A DNA stretch of 64,000 nucleotides from Maribellus sp. CM-23 (GCF_021354595.1 NZ_JADWYJ010000004.1:1-64000); one strand, 5' to 3'. Positions 9,304 to 18,902 are shown, counted from the first letter of the stretch. The notes: generated by a model from the letters alone, not told the origin. Numbers and translations are program-made.

Positions 9304-10896
9304 ATGGCTGATAATAAAAAAATTAAGACTGCGTTGGTTTCAGTCTTTCACAAAGAAAATTTAGATAAGATTATTTATAAACTAAACGACTTGGGTGTTA
9401 AGATTTTAAGTACCGGGGGGACAAAAAGTTTTATCGAGTCGTTAAATGTAGAGGTAACTTCGGTAGAAAGTTTAACAGGTTATCCGTCTATTTTGGGGGG
9501 GAGAGTAAAGACTTTACATCCGAAAGTATTTGGGGGGATTTTGTCGCGCCGTGATAATCAGGGCGATGTGAGCCAGCTGAACGAATACGAGATTCCGGAG
9601 ATCGACCTTGTAATTGTAGACCTTTATCCTTTTGAAGATACAGTTGCTTCGGGAGCCGATGAACAGGACATTATTGAAAAAATAGATATAGGCGGGATTT
9701 CGTTGATCCGTGCCGCCGCCAAAAATTTCAAAGACGTGGTGATTGTTCCTTCGCAAAAGGAATACCAGCCGCTGTTGAATCTTTTGGAAGAGAAAAACGG
9801 AGAGTTTTCGCTGACGGATCGTAAGTGGTTTGCCAGCCGGGCTTTCGGGGTTTCTTCACATTACGATTCAGCGATCTTTGGATATTTCAACGAAGGAATT
9901 GGAGAAGCTACCGAGCGCGTTAGCTTGAACAACGGGCAGGTTTTGCGTTACGGCGAGAACCCACACCAGGCGGCTTCGTTCTATAAATTCAACAATGGCG
10001 GAAACTCGGCAACCTTGGCCGACGCCGAAGTTTTACAGGGGAAAGCGCTTTCGTACAACAATATGTTAGACGCCGATGCTGCCTGGAAATCAGCCAGCGA
10101 TGCTTACCATGCGGTTACACATCTTGAAAATAAAGTGGCCGTTTCGGTGGTAAAACACCTGAACCCTTGTGGTTTGGCAGTGACCAATAACATTATGGAG
10201 TCGCTGGAACTGGCATGGGCCGGTGATCCGATCAGCGCTTTTGGTAGCATCATTTGTTTCACCGATACCGTAACGGGAGAAGTAGCTGAATGGTTTGGGA
10301 AAAAGTTTGTGGAGATTTTAATTGCTCCGGCTTATACCGACGAGGCGCTGGAAGTTTTGGGCAAGAAAAAGAACCTGCGTGTATTGGTGACACCCATTCG
10401 TGAAGCAGTTCCGGGGGAGAAACTGTACCGCTCAATCAGCGGAGGTATGTTGGTACAGGACGAAGACGAAGGTTTGGATCAGGAGTTCAACACCGTTACC
10501 GAAAAAGAATTTGAAGGATCAAAAATGAACCTGGCGAAATTTGGGACCATCGCCTGCAAACACCTGAAAAGTAATGCAATTGCAGTGGTAACTGAAAATG
10601 CTGACGGAGGATTCTGGTTAACCGGAGCAGGAATGGGACAACCCAACCGTTTGGATAGCTTGCGTTACCTGACCATGCCGCGCTTCGAGTTAAAAGGAGG
10701 GCTGGACATCTCCAGTTCAGTGCTTATTTCAGATGCATTTTTCCCGTTCCGCGACAGCATTGAAGCAGCCAACGAATACGGTGTGAAATACATTGTTGAG
10801 CCGGGAGGAAGCATCCGGGATGATGAAGTGATTGCAGCCTGCAACGAATTTGGCATTGCCATGGCATTTACAGGAAGAAGACATTTCAGACATTAA
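9304..10896 (+). CDS. purH: Bifunctional AICAR formyltransferase/IMP cyclohydrolase
   Basis: 530 aa. The N-terminal MGS-like IMP cyclohydrolase domain (~1-200) shows ILSTGGT, GGRVKTLHPKVFGGIL and DIGGISLIRAAAKN. The C-terminal AICAR transformylase domain carries the Lys-His pair in VVKHLNPCG, LRYGENPHQAASFY and a late ISSSVLISDAFFPFRDS. PurH does the last two steps of purine synthesis (AICAR to FAICAR to IMP) in the cytosol. purA, which acts next on IMP, is also in this window (62.4 kb). mreB starts 51 bp downstream. Confidence 0.97.
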   Translation: MADNKKIKTALVSVFHKENLDKIIYKLNDLGVKILSTGGTKSFIESLNVEVTSVESLTGYPSILGGRVKTLHPKVFGGILSRRDNQGDVSQLNEYEIPEIDLVIVDLYPFEDTVASGADEQDIIEKIDIGGISLIRAAAKNFKDVVIVPSQKEYQPLLNLLEEKNGEFSLTDRKWFASRAFGVSSHYDSAIFGYFNEGIGEATERVSLNNGQVLRYGENPHQAASFYKFNNGGNSATLADAEVLQGKALSYNNMLDADAAWKSASDAYHAVTHLENKVAVSVVKHLNPCGLAVTNNIMESLELAWAGDPISAFGSIICFTDTVTGEVAEWFGKKFVEILIAPAYTDEALEVLGKKKNLRVLVTPIREAVPGEKLYRSISGGMLVQDEDEGLDQEFNTVTEKEFEGSKMNLAKFGTIACKHLKSNAIAVVTENADGGFWLTGAGMGQPNRLDSLRYLTMPRFELKGGLDISSSVLISDAFFPFRDSIEAANEYGVKYIVEPGGSIRDDEVIAACNEFGIAMAFTGRRHFRH

Positions 10897-10905
10897 TATT
10901 AATTA

Positions 10906-10913
10906 TATCTTTA
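10906..10913 (+). promoter_or_regulatory. Candidate -7 element for the mreB operon
   Basis: TATCTTTA (7 of 8 to TAnnTTTG) lies between purH and mreB, with TTTC 18 bp upstream as a weak -33. It may let the cell-shape genes be expressed apart from purH. Confidence 0.35.
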
Positions 10914-10947
10914 TAACATCAAAACCACATAGATAAACAGCAAATTA

Positions 10948-11970
10948 ATGGGTTTATTTTCATTTTTAACACAGGAAATTGCCATTGACCTTGGCACTGC
11001 AAATACCATTATCATACATAATGATAAAATTGTAGTGGACGAGCCCTCGATTGTTGCCATCGATCTGAAATCGGAAAAGATGGTTGCAATTGGTGAAAAG
11101 GCACGGCAAATGCAGGGGAAGACACACGCCAACCTGAAAACAATCCGGCCTTTACGCGATGGTGTAATTGCGGATTTTAACGCGGCGGAACAGATGATTC
11201 GGGGAATGATTAAAATGATTAACCCAAAACCGAGGATGTTCTCGCCGGCGCTAAAGATGGTGGTTTGTATTCCTTCCGGGAGTACAGAAGTGGAGATCCG
11301 TGCGGTACGTGACTCTTCGGAGCATGCCGGCGGACGCGAAGTGTATATGATTTATGAACCTTTGGCTGCTGCCATCGGGATTGGCTTGGATGTGGAAGCT
11401 CCCGAAGGAAACATGGTGGTGGATATCGGTGGCGGTACCACTGAGATTGCGGTTATTTCGCTCGGAGGTATTGTTACCAATAAATCGATACGCATTGCAG
11501 GAGATGACCTTACGGCCGATATTATGGAGTACATGCGTCATCAACATAATATTAAAATCGGGGAACGTACAGCGGAGGAAATCAAAATTCACGTAGGATC
11601 GGCACTTTCTCAGTTGCCTGAACCACCACAGGATTTTGTGGTACAGGGGCCGAACCAGATGACCGCTTTGCCGATCGAGGTGCCGGTGTCGTACCAGGAA
11701 ATTGCGCACTGCCTGGAGAAATCGATTTCAAAGATTGAAACAGCAGTGTTGAGTGCCCTGGAGCAAACACCTCCCGAATTGTATGCCGACATTGTTACGA
11801 AAGGAATCTGGCTGGCAGGTGGTGGAGCGCTGTTAAAAGGTCTCGACAAACGTTTAACCGATAAAATAGGAATTCCGTTCCACATTGCAGAAGATCCGTT
11901 GCGTGCGGTGGTTCGTGGAACCGGTATTGCCTTGAAAAACGTAGATAAGTTCTCGTTCCTGATTCGATAA
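10948..11970 (+). CDS. mreB: Rod-shape-determining actin homologue MreB
   Basis: 340 aa, standard MreB length. It has the actin-fold phosphate loops: IDLGTANTII near the N-terminus, MVVDIGGGTTEIAVISLGG (~152-170), and the adenosine motif WLAGGGALLKGLD (~287-300). Early PSIVAID and EPLAAAIG motifs are also present. MreB forms membrane-bound filaments that guide side-wall peptidoglycan synthesis. First gene of the mreB-mreC-mreD-mrdA-rodA run with gaps of 20 bp or less or overlaps, so one operon is likely. Confidence 0.98.
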   Translation: MGLFSFLTQEIAIDLGTANTIIIHNDKIVVDEPSIVAIDLKSEKMVAIGEKARQMQGKTHANLKTIRPLRDGVIADFNAAEQMIRGMIKMINPKPRMFSPALKMVVCIPSGSTEVEIRAVRDSSEHAGGREVYMIYEPLAAAIGIGLDVEAPEGNMVVDIGGGTTEIAVISLGGIVTNKSIRIAGDDLTADIMEYMRHQHNIKIGERTAEEIKIHVGSALSQLPEPPQDFVVQGPNQMTALPIEVPVSYQEIAHCLEKSISKIETAVLSALEQTPPELYADIVTKGIWLAGGGALLKGLDKRLTDKIGIPFHIAEDPLRAVVRGTGIALKNVDKFSFLIR

Positions 11971-11989
11971 AGCCTTCTTGATACCGTAA

Positions 11990-12826
11990 ATGCGAAGTTT
12001 ATTCAGACTACTGGTTAAAAACTATCCGTTTCTTCTATTTCTTTTTTTAGAGGTTGTATCAGTTGTGTTTATCGTAAACTACAACAGTTTTCAGCGGTCA
12101 AGGTTTCTGAATACGTCCAATGCTGTTAGTGCATCGCTTTATAGTTCCTATAGTGCGGTGGTGCAGTATTTTGGGTTGAAGAAAGTGAACCGGCACCTGA
12201 TGGAGGAGAACTCCTTTTTGCGGAATCAGCTGGATCGTTACGAAAATGTGTTACCAGACTCGATACCGGGACTCGTGCCCTCCGACAGTACTTTCCATTA
12301 CATTTCGGCAAGGGTGATCAACAATTCGGTGAACCGGCAGCAAAATTATATTACGCTTAACCGGGGGCGAAAACACGGGGTGAAACCCGACCAGGGCATT
12401 ATCACCACTACCGGGATTGTAGGGATCATAACTTCGGTTTCCGAATCATATTCGATGGGATTGTCGGTTTTGAACCCGCGGTGGAGTGTTTCTGCAAAGC
12501 TTAAAAAGAATGGTTACTACGGATCGTTGATTTGGGATGGGAAAGATCATAAGTTTGCCGATCTTAACGAAATCCCGTTTCATGTGGATGTAGCCGTTGG
12601 CGATACCATTGTAACCAGTGGTTATTCGTCGGTTTTTCCTGAGGGAATTATGGTGGGAACGGTGAAATCGTTCACTCAACCTCCCGGCGAGAATTATTAC
12701 GTGATCAATGTGGCGCTTTCAACTGATTTTAAATCGGTGACCTGGGTGGAAGTAATCGATGGCCTCAAATCGGAGGAATTGGAAAAATTAAAACAGGCAA
12801 CATTAAATGGAGAGGCTGGGATTTAG
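11990..12826 (+). CDS. mreC: Rod-shape-determining protein MreC
   Basis: 278 aa: a short cytoplasmic start, one TM helix (~12-32, FLLFLFLEVVSVVFIV), a periplasmic coiled coil (~60-85, HLMEENSFLRNQLDRYE), then the beta-rich MreC domain with NRGRKHGVKPDQGIIT and GDTIVTSGYSSVFPEGIMVG. MreC links MreB filaments to PBP2 and RodA in the elongasome. It overlaps mreD by 20 bp. Confidence 0.95.
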   Translation: MRSLFRLLVKNYPFLLFLFLEVVSVVFIVNYNSFQRSRFLNTSNAVSASLYSSYSAVVQYFGLKKVNRHLMEENSFLRNQLDRYENVLPDSIPGLVPSDSTFHYISARVINNSVNRQQNYITLNRGRKHGVKPDQGIITTTGIVGIITSVSESYSMGLSVLNPRWSVSAKLKKNGYYGSLIWDGKDHKFADLNEIPFHVDVAVGDTIVTSGYSSVFPEGIMVGTVKSFTQPPGENYYVINVALSTDFKSVTWVEVIDGLKSEELEKLKQATLNGEAGI

Positions 12827-13310
12827 ATATTTTGTAATGTTTATTGTGCTGCTGGCAGTTCAGGTATTGTTCCTGAACCAGATTCAGTTCAGTGGTTACA
12901 TAAATCCCTACATTTATGTGCTTTTCATTATGCTGCTTCCGGTAAATATGCCAAAGTATGCACTTATGCTGCTGGCGTTTGCACTCGGAATCAGTGTCGA
13001 TATTTTTTCCAACAGCCTCGGAGTTCATTCGGCGGCATCGGTTTTTGTAGCCTATTTGCGGCCGGTGATTATCCGGGTGATTACCAACCGCGAAGAAGAT
13101 TTGAGCGAATATCCCGGATTGGCACAAACCGGTTTTCAGTGGTTCCTGGGTTATGCGGTCATTATGATCCTGTTGCATCACCTTGCTTTGTTCTACCTCG
13201 AAGTATTTACCTTCGCTAATTTCCTAAACACATTGTATCGTGCAATTTTAAGTTCTGTATTTTCGTTTTTTGTGATAGTTTTAAGTCAGTTTATCATTTT
13301 TAGAGAGTAG
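12807..13310 (+). CDS. mreD: Rod-shape-determining protein MreD
   Basis: 167 aa, about five or six hydrophobic segments; contains INPYIYVLFIMLLP and ALGISVDIFSNSLGVHSAAS, which resemble MreD. Small inner-membrane partner of MreC; position between mreC and the PBP2 gene supports the call more than sequence alone. The start at 12807 overlaps the end of mreC. Confidence 0.9.
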   Translation: MERLGFRYFVMFIVLLAVQVLFLNQIQFSGYINPYIYVLFIMLLPVNMPKYALMLLAFALGISVDIFSNSLGVHSAASVFVAYLRPVIIRVITNREEDLSEYPGLAQTGFQWFLGYAVIMILLHHLALFYLEVFTFANFLNTLYRAILSSVFSFFVIVLSQFIIFRE

Positions 13311-13320
13311 GGAACAAAAA

Positions 13321-15144
13321 GTGAACGATTATTCGAGAAGGAGTTATATAATCATTCTGGTTTTTATACTTGTAGCATTGGTATTCCTCATCAGGTTATT
13401 CAACTTACAGGTAATGGATTCCACGTATAAACAATACGCTACCAACAACGTATTGCGCGAAGTGGTGCAATATCCTGCACGCGGACTTATATACGACCGT
13501 AACGGCGAGTTGCTGGTGTACAATAAAACCGCTTACGATTTATTGGTCACTCCGCGCGAGGTAAAACCGTTTGATACCACGTTGTTTTGCCGTTTGCTGG
13601 ATATTACCCGTGAAGATTTGGAGGCCGGGATTCAAAAAGCCCGGAAGTATTCGTCGTACAAACCTTCTATTCTGGTGAAGCAAATTTCGCCTGAGAATTA
13701 TGCCATACTTCAGGAGCAACTGTATAAGTTTGAAGGATTCCATTCACAAACCAGGACCTTGCGCGAATATTCTGCGCCGGCTGCGGCTCACGCTTTAGGG
13801 TATGTGGGCGAGGTTACCCAAAACGACATCAACAAAGATGCATATTACAAACCCGGTGACTACATCGGGGTTAACGGAATTGAAAAAACATATGAAGAAC
13901 AACTCCGGGGGACCAAAGGGGTGAAGAAGAACCTGGTGGATGTTCACAACCGGATTCAGGGCAGCTACCTGGAAGGGAGCGAAGATGTTCCGGCGCAAAT
14001 AGGAAAAAACTTAACGACTACGCTCGACCTCGACCTTCAGTTGTATGCTGAAAAACTATTCAAAAATAAGAAGGGGGCAGTGGTTGCGATTGAGCCGTCA
14101 ACCGGCGAGGTTCTGGCCATGGTAAGTGCTCCGGTTTACGATCCCGGTTTGCTGGTGGGAAGGGTGCGTGGTGCCAATTACAAGGCGCTTGAGTCCGATT
14201 CTTTAATGCCTTTGTTTAACCGGGCACTTCAGGCAAAATATCCACCGGGCTCTACGTTTAAAACCATAAATGCGTTGATCGGTCTGCAGGAGCGCGCCAT
14301 TACGACTGAAACCCGTTTTTCCTGTGCAGGCAGAGGTTCCACCCCGATTCGTTGTACGCACGATCACATCAGCCCGGCGAACGTGGTGGAGGGGATTCGC
14401 GAATCGTGTAACCCTTTTATGTGGAACACTTTTCGAAGTATAATTGGCCGCGCAAAGACTGCTGCCGAAGGATTCAGAACATGGCGCCAGTACGTTCAGA
14501 ACTTTGGGCTTGGAACCATATTAAGTGAAGATTTTGCCAATACGCTGAAAGGTGATTTACCCAGCGAGGAACTTTACAACAGGATCTACGGAAAGGGTCG
14601 CTGGAATGCACTTACGGTACGTTCGTTGTCAATCGGACAGGGCGAGCTGGGAGCTACTCCGCTGCAAATGGCCAATGTGGCCGCCATTGTTGCCAACCAT
14701 GGTTTTTACTACGAGCCGCACATTGTAAAGGAAATAGAAGGCGACACGATTCGGAGTTCGTACAAGAAAAAGCACGAGGTGGGTATCGACGAAAAATATT
14801 TTGCCCCGATTATTGAAGGAATGCGGCAATCGATTAAAAATTATTATTACATCCCGGGATTGGAATATTGCGGCAAAACCGGAACGATACAAATTGGACG
14901 GGGACTGGAACACGGAGCCTTTGAGGCTTTTGCACCTAGGGAGGAACCTAAAATTGCGGTTTTTACCTATGTTGAAAACAGTAAGTGGGGGTCTCAGTAT
15001 GCAGCGCCCATTGCAAGTCTTATGATCGAGAAATACCTGAATGATACCATAGCCAGTAACCGGCTTCATATTGAAGAACGAATGTTGAATTCCAATCTTT
15101 TGGATCCTAACAAAATTGTAATTACAGATGGTGCAGCGGAGTAA
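13321..15144 (+). CDS. mrdA: Penicillin-binding protein 2 (elongasome transpeptidase)
   Basis: 607 aa beginning at GTG 13321, 10 bp after mreD. An N-terminal TM anchor (~9-30) is followed by a PBP dimerisation domain (ARGLIYDRNGELLVYN) and a transpeptidase domain with all three motifs: S311-T-F-K314, S362-C-N364 and K519-T-G521. This is the class B PBP that cross-links peptidoglycan with RodA during elongation, in the periplasm. It overlaps rodA by 17 bp. Confidence 0.96.
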   Translation: MNDYSRRSYIIILVFILVALVFLIRLFNLQVMDSTYKQYATNNVLREVVQYPARGLIYDRNGELLVYNKTAYDLLVTPREVKPFDTTLFCRLLDITREDLEAGIQKARKYSSYKPSILVKQISPENYAILQEQLYKFEGFHSQTRTLREYSAPAAAHALGYVGEVTQNDINKDAYYKPGDYIGVNGIEKTYEEQLRGTKGVKKNLVDVHNRIQGSYLEGSEDVPAQIGKNLTTTLDLDLQLYAEKLFKNKKGAVVAIEPSTGEVLAMVSAPVYDPGLLVGRVRGANYKALESDSLMPLFNRALQAKYPPGSTFKTINALIGLQERAITTETRFSCAGRGSTPIRCTHDHISPANVVEGIRESCNPFMWNTFRSIIGRAKTAAEGFRTWRQYVQNFGLGTILSEDFANTLKGDLPSEELYNRIYGKGRWNALTVRSLSIGQGELGATPLQMANVAAIVANHGFYYEPHIVKEIEGDTIRSSYKKKHEVGIDEKYFAPIIEGMRQSIKNYYYIPGLEYCGKTGTIQIGRGLEHGAFEAFAPREEPKIAVFTYVENSKWGSQYAAPIASLMIEKYLNDTIASNRLHIEERMLNSNLLDPNKIVITDGAAE

Positions 15145-16567
15145 AATATGGGCAAATATCGACTGGGTGACCGTACTCTTGTACCTGGTGCTGGTTTTTA
15201 TGGGCTGGTTCAATATTTACGCGGCTGTCTACGATTCTGATCATCAGAGCATATTTGATATTTCGCAACGGTATGGTAAACAGCTTTTATGGATTGGTGC
15301 AGGCGCTGCGCTGGCAATAATCATCATGTCGATAGAAACCAACTTTTATGTGTTTTTCTCTTATGTTATCTATGGTGTAATGGTTTTTTTGCTGCTGCTT
15401 GTGCTGTTAATTGCCAATGAAGTAAATGGTGCCCGGTCTTGGCTTGAGATAGGCGGATTTAAAATACAACCCTCCGAGTTTGCCAAGTTTGCAACGGCCC
15501 TGGCATTGGCGCGGTACATGAGTACCTTCGACTTTAAATTAAAGAACTTTAAGTCGCTGGCAATAATGGCCCTGATAATTTTTACACCTGCCGCACTTAT
15601 CCTTTTACAAAACGATACCGGCTCGGCGCTGGTATATTTTTCGTTTGTGCTGGTCTTGTTCCGCGAAGGACTTTCGGGGCTGGTGTTGTTTCTCGGAACC
15701 TTGATTGCCACTTTGTTTATCCTGGCATTGATCCTGTCTAACTTCACGCTGATATTGGTATTGTTGGGTGCCGGAATTTTGATGTACCTGATCCTGAATC
15801 CCAAGTTTAACCAATTTCTTCGGGTTCTTATGTTTTTTGCAGGTGGTGTTTTGTTGACCTTTCTGCTAAATGCAATTATGGGGAGGAAGTACGAGAGTGC
15901 GGATGTAGTTATTTTCGGAACTGTTTTGGGAGCACTGGGAACTTTGGTGTATTCGCTTCAAAAGAAATTTAAAAGCTATGTAGTTATATCGCTCTTTTTT
16001 ATTGGTTCTGTGGCGTTTACCAATTCGGTTGGCTATGCTTTTGATAATATTCTCGAACCACACCATCAGGTCAGGATAAAAGAACTTTTGGGGATCGAAT
16101 CCAATCCGTATGGAGCTGGCTACCACGTAAACCAAAGTAAAATAGCCATTGGCTCGGGTGGAATGTGGGGGAAAGGTTATTTGAACGGTACACAAACCAA
16201 GTTCAACTTTGTGCCCGAACAAAGTACCGACTTCATTTTCTGCACGGTTGGTGAAGAATGGGGCTTTGCCGGGACCTTTATCGTGATTGCCCTGTTTGTA
16301 TTTTTTCTAAGCCGGCTGGTTTGGCTGGCCGAACGACAACGATCCGTTTTTTCGCGGATTTATGGTTACTCCGTGGCGGTAATCCTGTTTTTTCACTTCA
16401 TGGTGAACATTGGGATGACCGTCGGCATCATGCCCGTTATCGGGATTCCCTTACCTTTTTTTAGCTATGGAGGTTCTTCTCTGTGGTCATTTACCATTCT
16501 GCTTTTCATTTTTATCCGGCTGGATGCAAGTCGTTTAGAAAACTTCCGAGACAGTCGAAATGCCTGA
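15128..16567 (+). CDS. rodA: Peptidoglycan glycosyltransferase RodA
   Basis: 479 aa SEDS-family polytopic membrane protein. Family motifs seen: GARSWLEIGGFKIQPSEFAK (~104-123), the late GSGGMWGKGYLNGTQTKFNF, PEQSTDFIFCTVGEEWGF and PVIGIPLPFFSYGGSS. RodA polymerises lipid II into glycan strands together with PBP2. It is about 100 residues longer than E. coli RodA; the extra length is a hydrophobic insert in the middle (~180-290). I believe this insert is common in Bacteroidota. Last gene of the shape operon. Confidence 0.96.
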   Translation: MVQRSKIWANIDWVTVLLYLVLVFMGWFNIYAAVYDSDHQSIFDISQRYGKQLLWIGAGAALAIIIMSIETNFYVFFSYVIYGVMVFLLLLVLLIANEVNGARSWLEIGGFKIQPSEFAKFATALALARYMSTFDFKLKNFKSLAIMALIIFTPAALILLQNDTGSALVYFSFVLVLFREGLSGLVLFLGTLIATLFILALILSNFTLILVLLGAGILMYLILNPKFNQFLRVLMFFAGGVLLTFLLNAIMGRKYESADVVIFGTVLGALGTLVYSLQKKFKSYVVISLFFIGSVAFTNSVGYAFDNILEPHHQVRIKELLGIESNPYGAGYHVNQSKIAIGSGGMWGKGYLNGTQTKFNFVPEQSTDFIFCTVGEEWGFAGTFIVIALFVFFLSRLVWLAERQRSVFSRIYGYSVAVILFFHFMVNIGMTVGIMPVIGIPLPFFSYGGSSLWSFTILLFIFIRLDASRLENFRDSRNA

Positions 16568-16621
16568 TTCATTGTGAGTTCTTGGTCGTCTGCCTGTTTT
16601 TTGTTATATTCGCTGGGCTTT

Positions 16622-16643
16622 TTAAAAATCGAAAGATTTTTAA
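16622..16643 (+). terminator. Possible AT-rich terminator after rodA
   Basis: A perfect 9-bp inverted repeat (TTAAAAATC / GATTTTTAA) with a GAAA tetraloop, 55 bp after rodA. The stem is weak (AT-rich) and the following T tract poor, so function is uncertain. Confidence 0.4.
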
Positions 16644-16809
16644 TCTTATTAGGGTAATATAGACAAACAGATATTATAGAGTAGTTCTTCTTTGATCCTG
16701 AGGGAAATGCAGAACCACTTTTTTTCTAACTTTTTTGTGGATACTTTTTGAGTGTTCCGGATTTGAACGCTTGCAGGTGTGGTATCCCATTAAACTAAAA
16801 TTTAATGCG

Positions 16810-18105
16810 ATGATATACAAACCTTATTCTCTTCATAACTTCAGACAAATACCGCAAATGTCGTTTTTGACAGATGAGCAAAAGCTGGAAATTGAGGTGG
16901 TGGGAACAGTGCTCCCGTTTAAAACAGATAACTATGTGGTGGATGAACTGATCGATTGGTCGAATTTTGAGAAAGATCCGTTTTTCCATCTTACTTTTCC
17001 GCAGCGGGAAATGCTTCATGAAAAAGATTTTAGCCGGATTGCATCTCTGCTAAGAACGAATGCATCAAAGGAGCTTGTCAAAGAAGAGGTAAACAAGATT
17101 CGGCTGAAATTGAATCCCAATCCGGCCGGACAGGAAAACAATGTTCCTGTTTTTAATGGAAAGCGTTTAAACGGAATTCAGCATAAATACAGGGAAACCA
17201 TGCTTTTCTTCCCAACCCAGGGACAGACCTGTCATGCCTATTGCACGTTTTGTTTCCGGTGGCCTCAGTTTGCCTTAAACGAGTTCAAGTTTGCAATGAA
17301 AGAGGCCGATCAAATGGTAGAATACCTAAAAGCGAATCCTCATATAAGCGATGTTTTGTTTACTGGCGGCGATCCGGCAGTAATGAAAACACGGTTTTTT
17401 GAAAGTTACTTCAACGCTTTGCTGGAAGCCGATATTCCGCATCTGAAAAACATTCGGATCGGTACAAAATCGTTGGCGTACTGGCCTTACCGTTATACTA
17501 CCGACCCCGATGCAGATGATTTATTGCGTTTATTTGAAAAGGTGAAAAAGCGTGGAATAAATGTGGCATTGATGGCACATCTTAATCACCCGGGCGAGTT
17601 GAAAACAAAGGCCGTTCAGGAGGCCGTGCAGCGTCTGTTGAATGCGGGTGTGCAGATACGTTCGCAATCGCCGGTAATGCGCAACATTAACGACCGGGCC
17701 GACATTTGGGCTGAAAACTGGAAAGAACAGGTGCGGCAGGGAATTGTACCCTACTACATGTTTGTGGCACGCGATACAGGTGCGCAGGATTATTTTGCCG
17801 TTTCGTTGAATCGGGCCTGGCAAATATTCAGAGGTGCCTATAATCAGGTGAGCGGAATTTGCCGGACGGTGAAAGGACCTAGCATGTCATGTAGCCCGGG
17901 CAAGGTGCAAATTGTGGGTGTTTCCGAGATTAAAGGACAGAAAGTGTTTGTGCTGAACTTCCTCCAAGGGCGCGACCCGTCGTGGGTTGGAAAGCCGTTC
18001 TTTGCGAAGTTTGATCCCAAGGCAGTTTGGTTTGATGATCTGGAGCCTGCATTGGGCGAATCGGGATTCTTTTTTGAAGAGGCTTATCTCGAAATGCTGG
18101 CTTAA
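16810..18105 (+). CDS. KamA-family (lysine 2,3-aminomutase-like) radical SAM protein
   Basis: 431 aa from ATG 16810; in-frame extension upstream to 16735 lacks an ATG and looks non-coding. The radical SAM Cx3Cx2C cluster is C141, C145, C148 (TCHAYCTFCFRWPQF). A TGGDP motif follows, and a later SPGKV segment sits where KamA enzymes carry the PLP-binding Lys in PGGGGK. KamA enzymes move an amino group between alpha and beta carbons using PLP and a 5'-deoxyadenosyl radical. The 'CFRW' after the cluster and the altered PLP loop differ from classical lysine aminomutase (CRHCTRRR), so the substrate should be left open. Shares TTAA with the convergent gene. Confidence 0.75.
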   Translation: MIYKPYSLHNFRQIPQMSFLTDEQKLEIEVVGTVLPFKTDNYVVDELIDWSNFEKDPFFHLTFPQREMLHEKDFSRIASLLRTNASKELVKEEVNKIRLKLNPNPAGQENNVPVFNGKRLNGIQHKYRETMLFFPTQGQTCHAYCTFCFRWPQFALNEFKFAMKEADQMVEYLKANPHISDVLFTGGDPAVMKTRFFESYFNALLEADIPHLKNIRIGTKSLAYWPYRYTTDPDADDLLRLFEKVKKRGINVALMAHLNHPGELKTKAVQEAVQRLLNAGVQIRSQSPVMRNINDRADIWAENWKEQVRQGIVPYYMFVARDTGAQDYFAVSLNRAWQIFRGAYNQVSGICRTVKGPSMSCSPGKVQIVGVSEIKGQKVFVLNFLQGRDPSWVGKPFFAKFDPKAVWFDDLEPALGESGFFFEEAYLEMLA

Positions 18106-18722
18106 GGATTTTGTTGCCCCGAAGCCAGGGGCAGTTCCAAAGTCACATCGAATTCTGTTGTTACATAGTGGATCAATTCCTGCATAAAAGCTTTGAAATT
18201 GAGGCCAAGTGTTTCGTAGTTTGCACGTAAAATGCTTTCGGCAACGGGAGCTTTCGAAGGTAGCGATGAATACTTGCCCATGATGTGCATCGACTGTATG
18301 ATTCCATCTATGGTGGCGTACGACTCCAGTCTCCGGTTTTGAATAAGGAAGGGCAAAAAGCCTTGTACCCGTAGTGGGAGATGTTTGAAGTTCGACAACA
18401 GTACAGAATGCGAGCGTTTGGCAAACCAGCGGAGTGATGTATCGGAATAGCTGGTCCAGTTGACGGCCAGAAAATGGTCGTAAATAAAATCGACTACAAT
18501 TCCGGCGTAATGCCCAAAATCTTCACGAAACAAAATTTTTGCTTCTTTGTGCAAAGGGTGAATATCGGTAAAATGATCGATGCGGCGATGCAAAACAATC
18601 CCTGCAGCAATTTCGTCCGGATAGCTTTTGTATTGCCTGCCTTTTACGTAGTCGCCGATAAAGTTGCCAACCAGCATTTTTTCTGATTCGCCCGATAAAT
18701 ACAGATGTGCCAGATAATTCAT
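18102..18722 (-). CDS. Acyl-carrier-protein phosphodiesterase-like protein (AcpH/DUF479)
   Basis: 206 aa. The ATG at 18722 begins MNYLAHLYLSG, the usual N-terminus of the family; extending to a TTG two codons upstream adds only two residues. Motifs NFIGDYVKG, GIVLHRRID, HPLHKEAKILF and VVDFIYDHFLA are those of AcpH (PF04336), an HD-like metal-dependent enzyme that removes 4'-phosphopantetheine from holo-ACP. The cytosolic role is inferred from the E. coli homologue. Tail-to-tail with the radical SAM gene. Confidence 0.88.
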   Translation of the reverse strand: MNYLAHLYLSGESEKMLVGNFIGDYVKGRQYKSYPDEIAAGIVLHRRIDHFTDIHPLHKEAKILFREDFGHYAGIVVDFIYDHFLAVNWTSYSDTSLRWFAKRSHSVLLSNFKHLPLRVQGFLPFLIQNRRLESYATIDGIIQSMHIMGKYSSLPSKAPVAESILRANYETLGLNFKAFMQELIHYVTTEFDVTLELPLASGQQNP

Positions 18723-18852
18723 ATGCAATAACTCTCAAACGAATACACTCCCGAAAAGTTTTGGATGATCGCCTTTACTTTGGGTGAATAAAGAAAGAAA
18801 AATAGTTTTTCGAGCCCGTTAAAAATCCTTTAAAATTATGTTGTGTCCGAAC

Positions 18853-18883
18853 TTTGATGCCGATTTATTAATCGTTATTTTAG
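18853..18883 (+). promoter_or_regulatory. Candidate promoter of the PfkB-like gene
   Basis: TTTG (18853-18856), 19-bp spacer, TATTTTAG (18876-18883): a good fit to the Bacteroidota promoter TTTG-N19-TAnnTTTG with one mismatch, 19 bp before the start codon. Confidence 0.55.
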
Positions 18884-18902
18884 CGGCCGAATTACAAAAG
18901 CT

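Noticed and set aside
16735..16809. tRNA-like GGATTTGAAC before the KamA-like gene, and an upstream start for that gene
   Set aside because: The flanks do not form a T-arm or acceptor stem. The 75-bp extension lacks an ATG and does not fit the family N-terminus.
16810..18105. Naming the gene kamA or epmB
   Set aside because: The PLP loop and cluster context differ from both; only the family level is supported.
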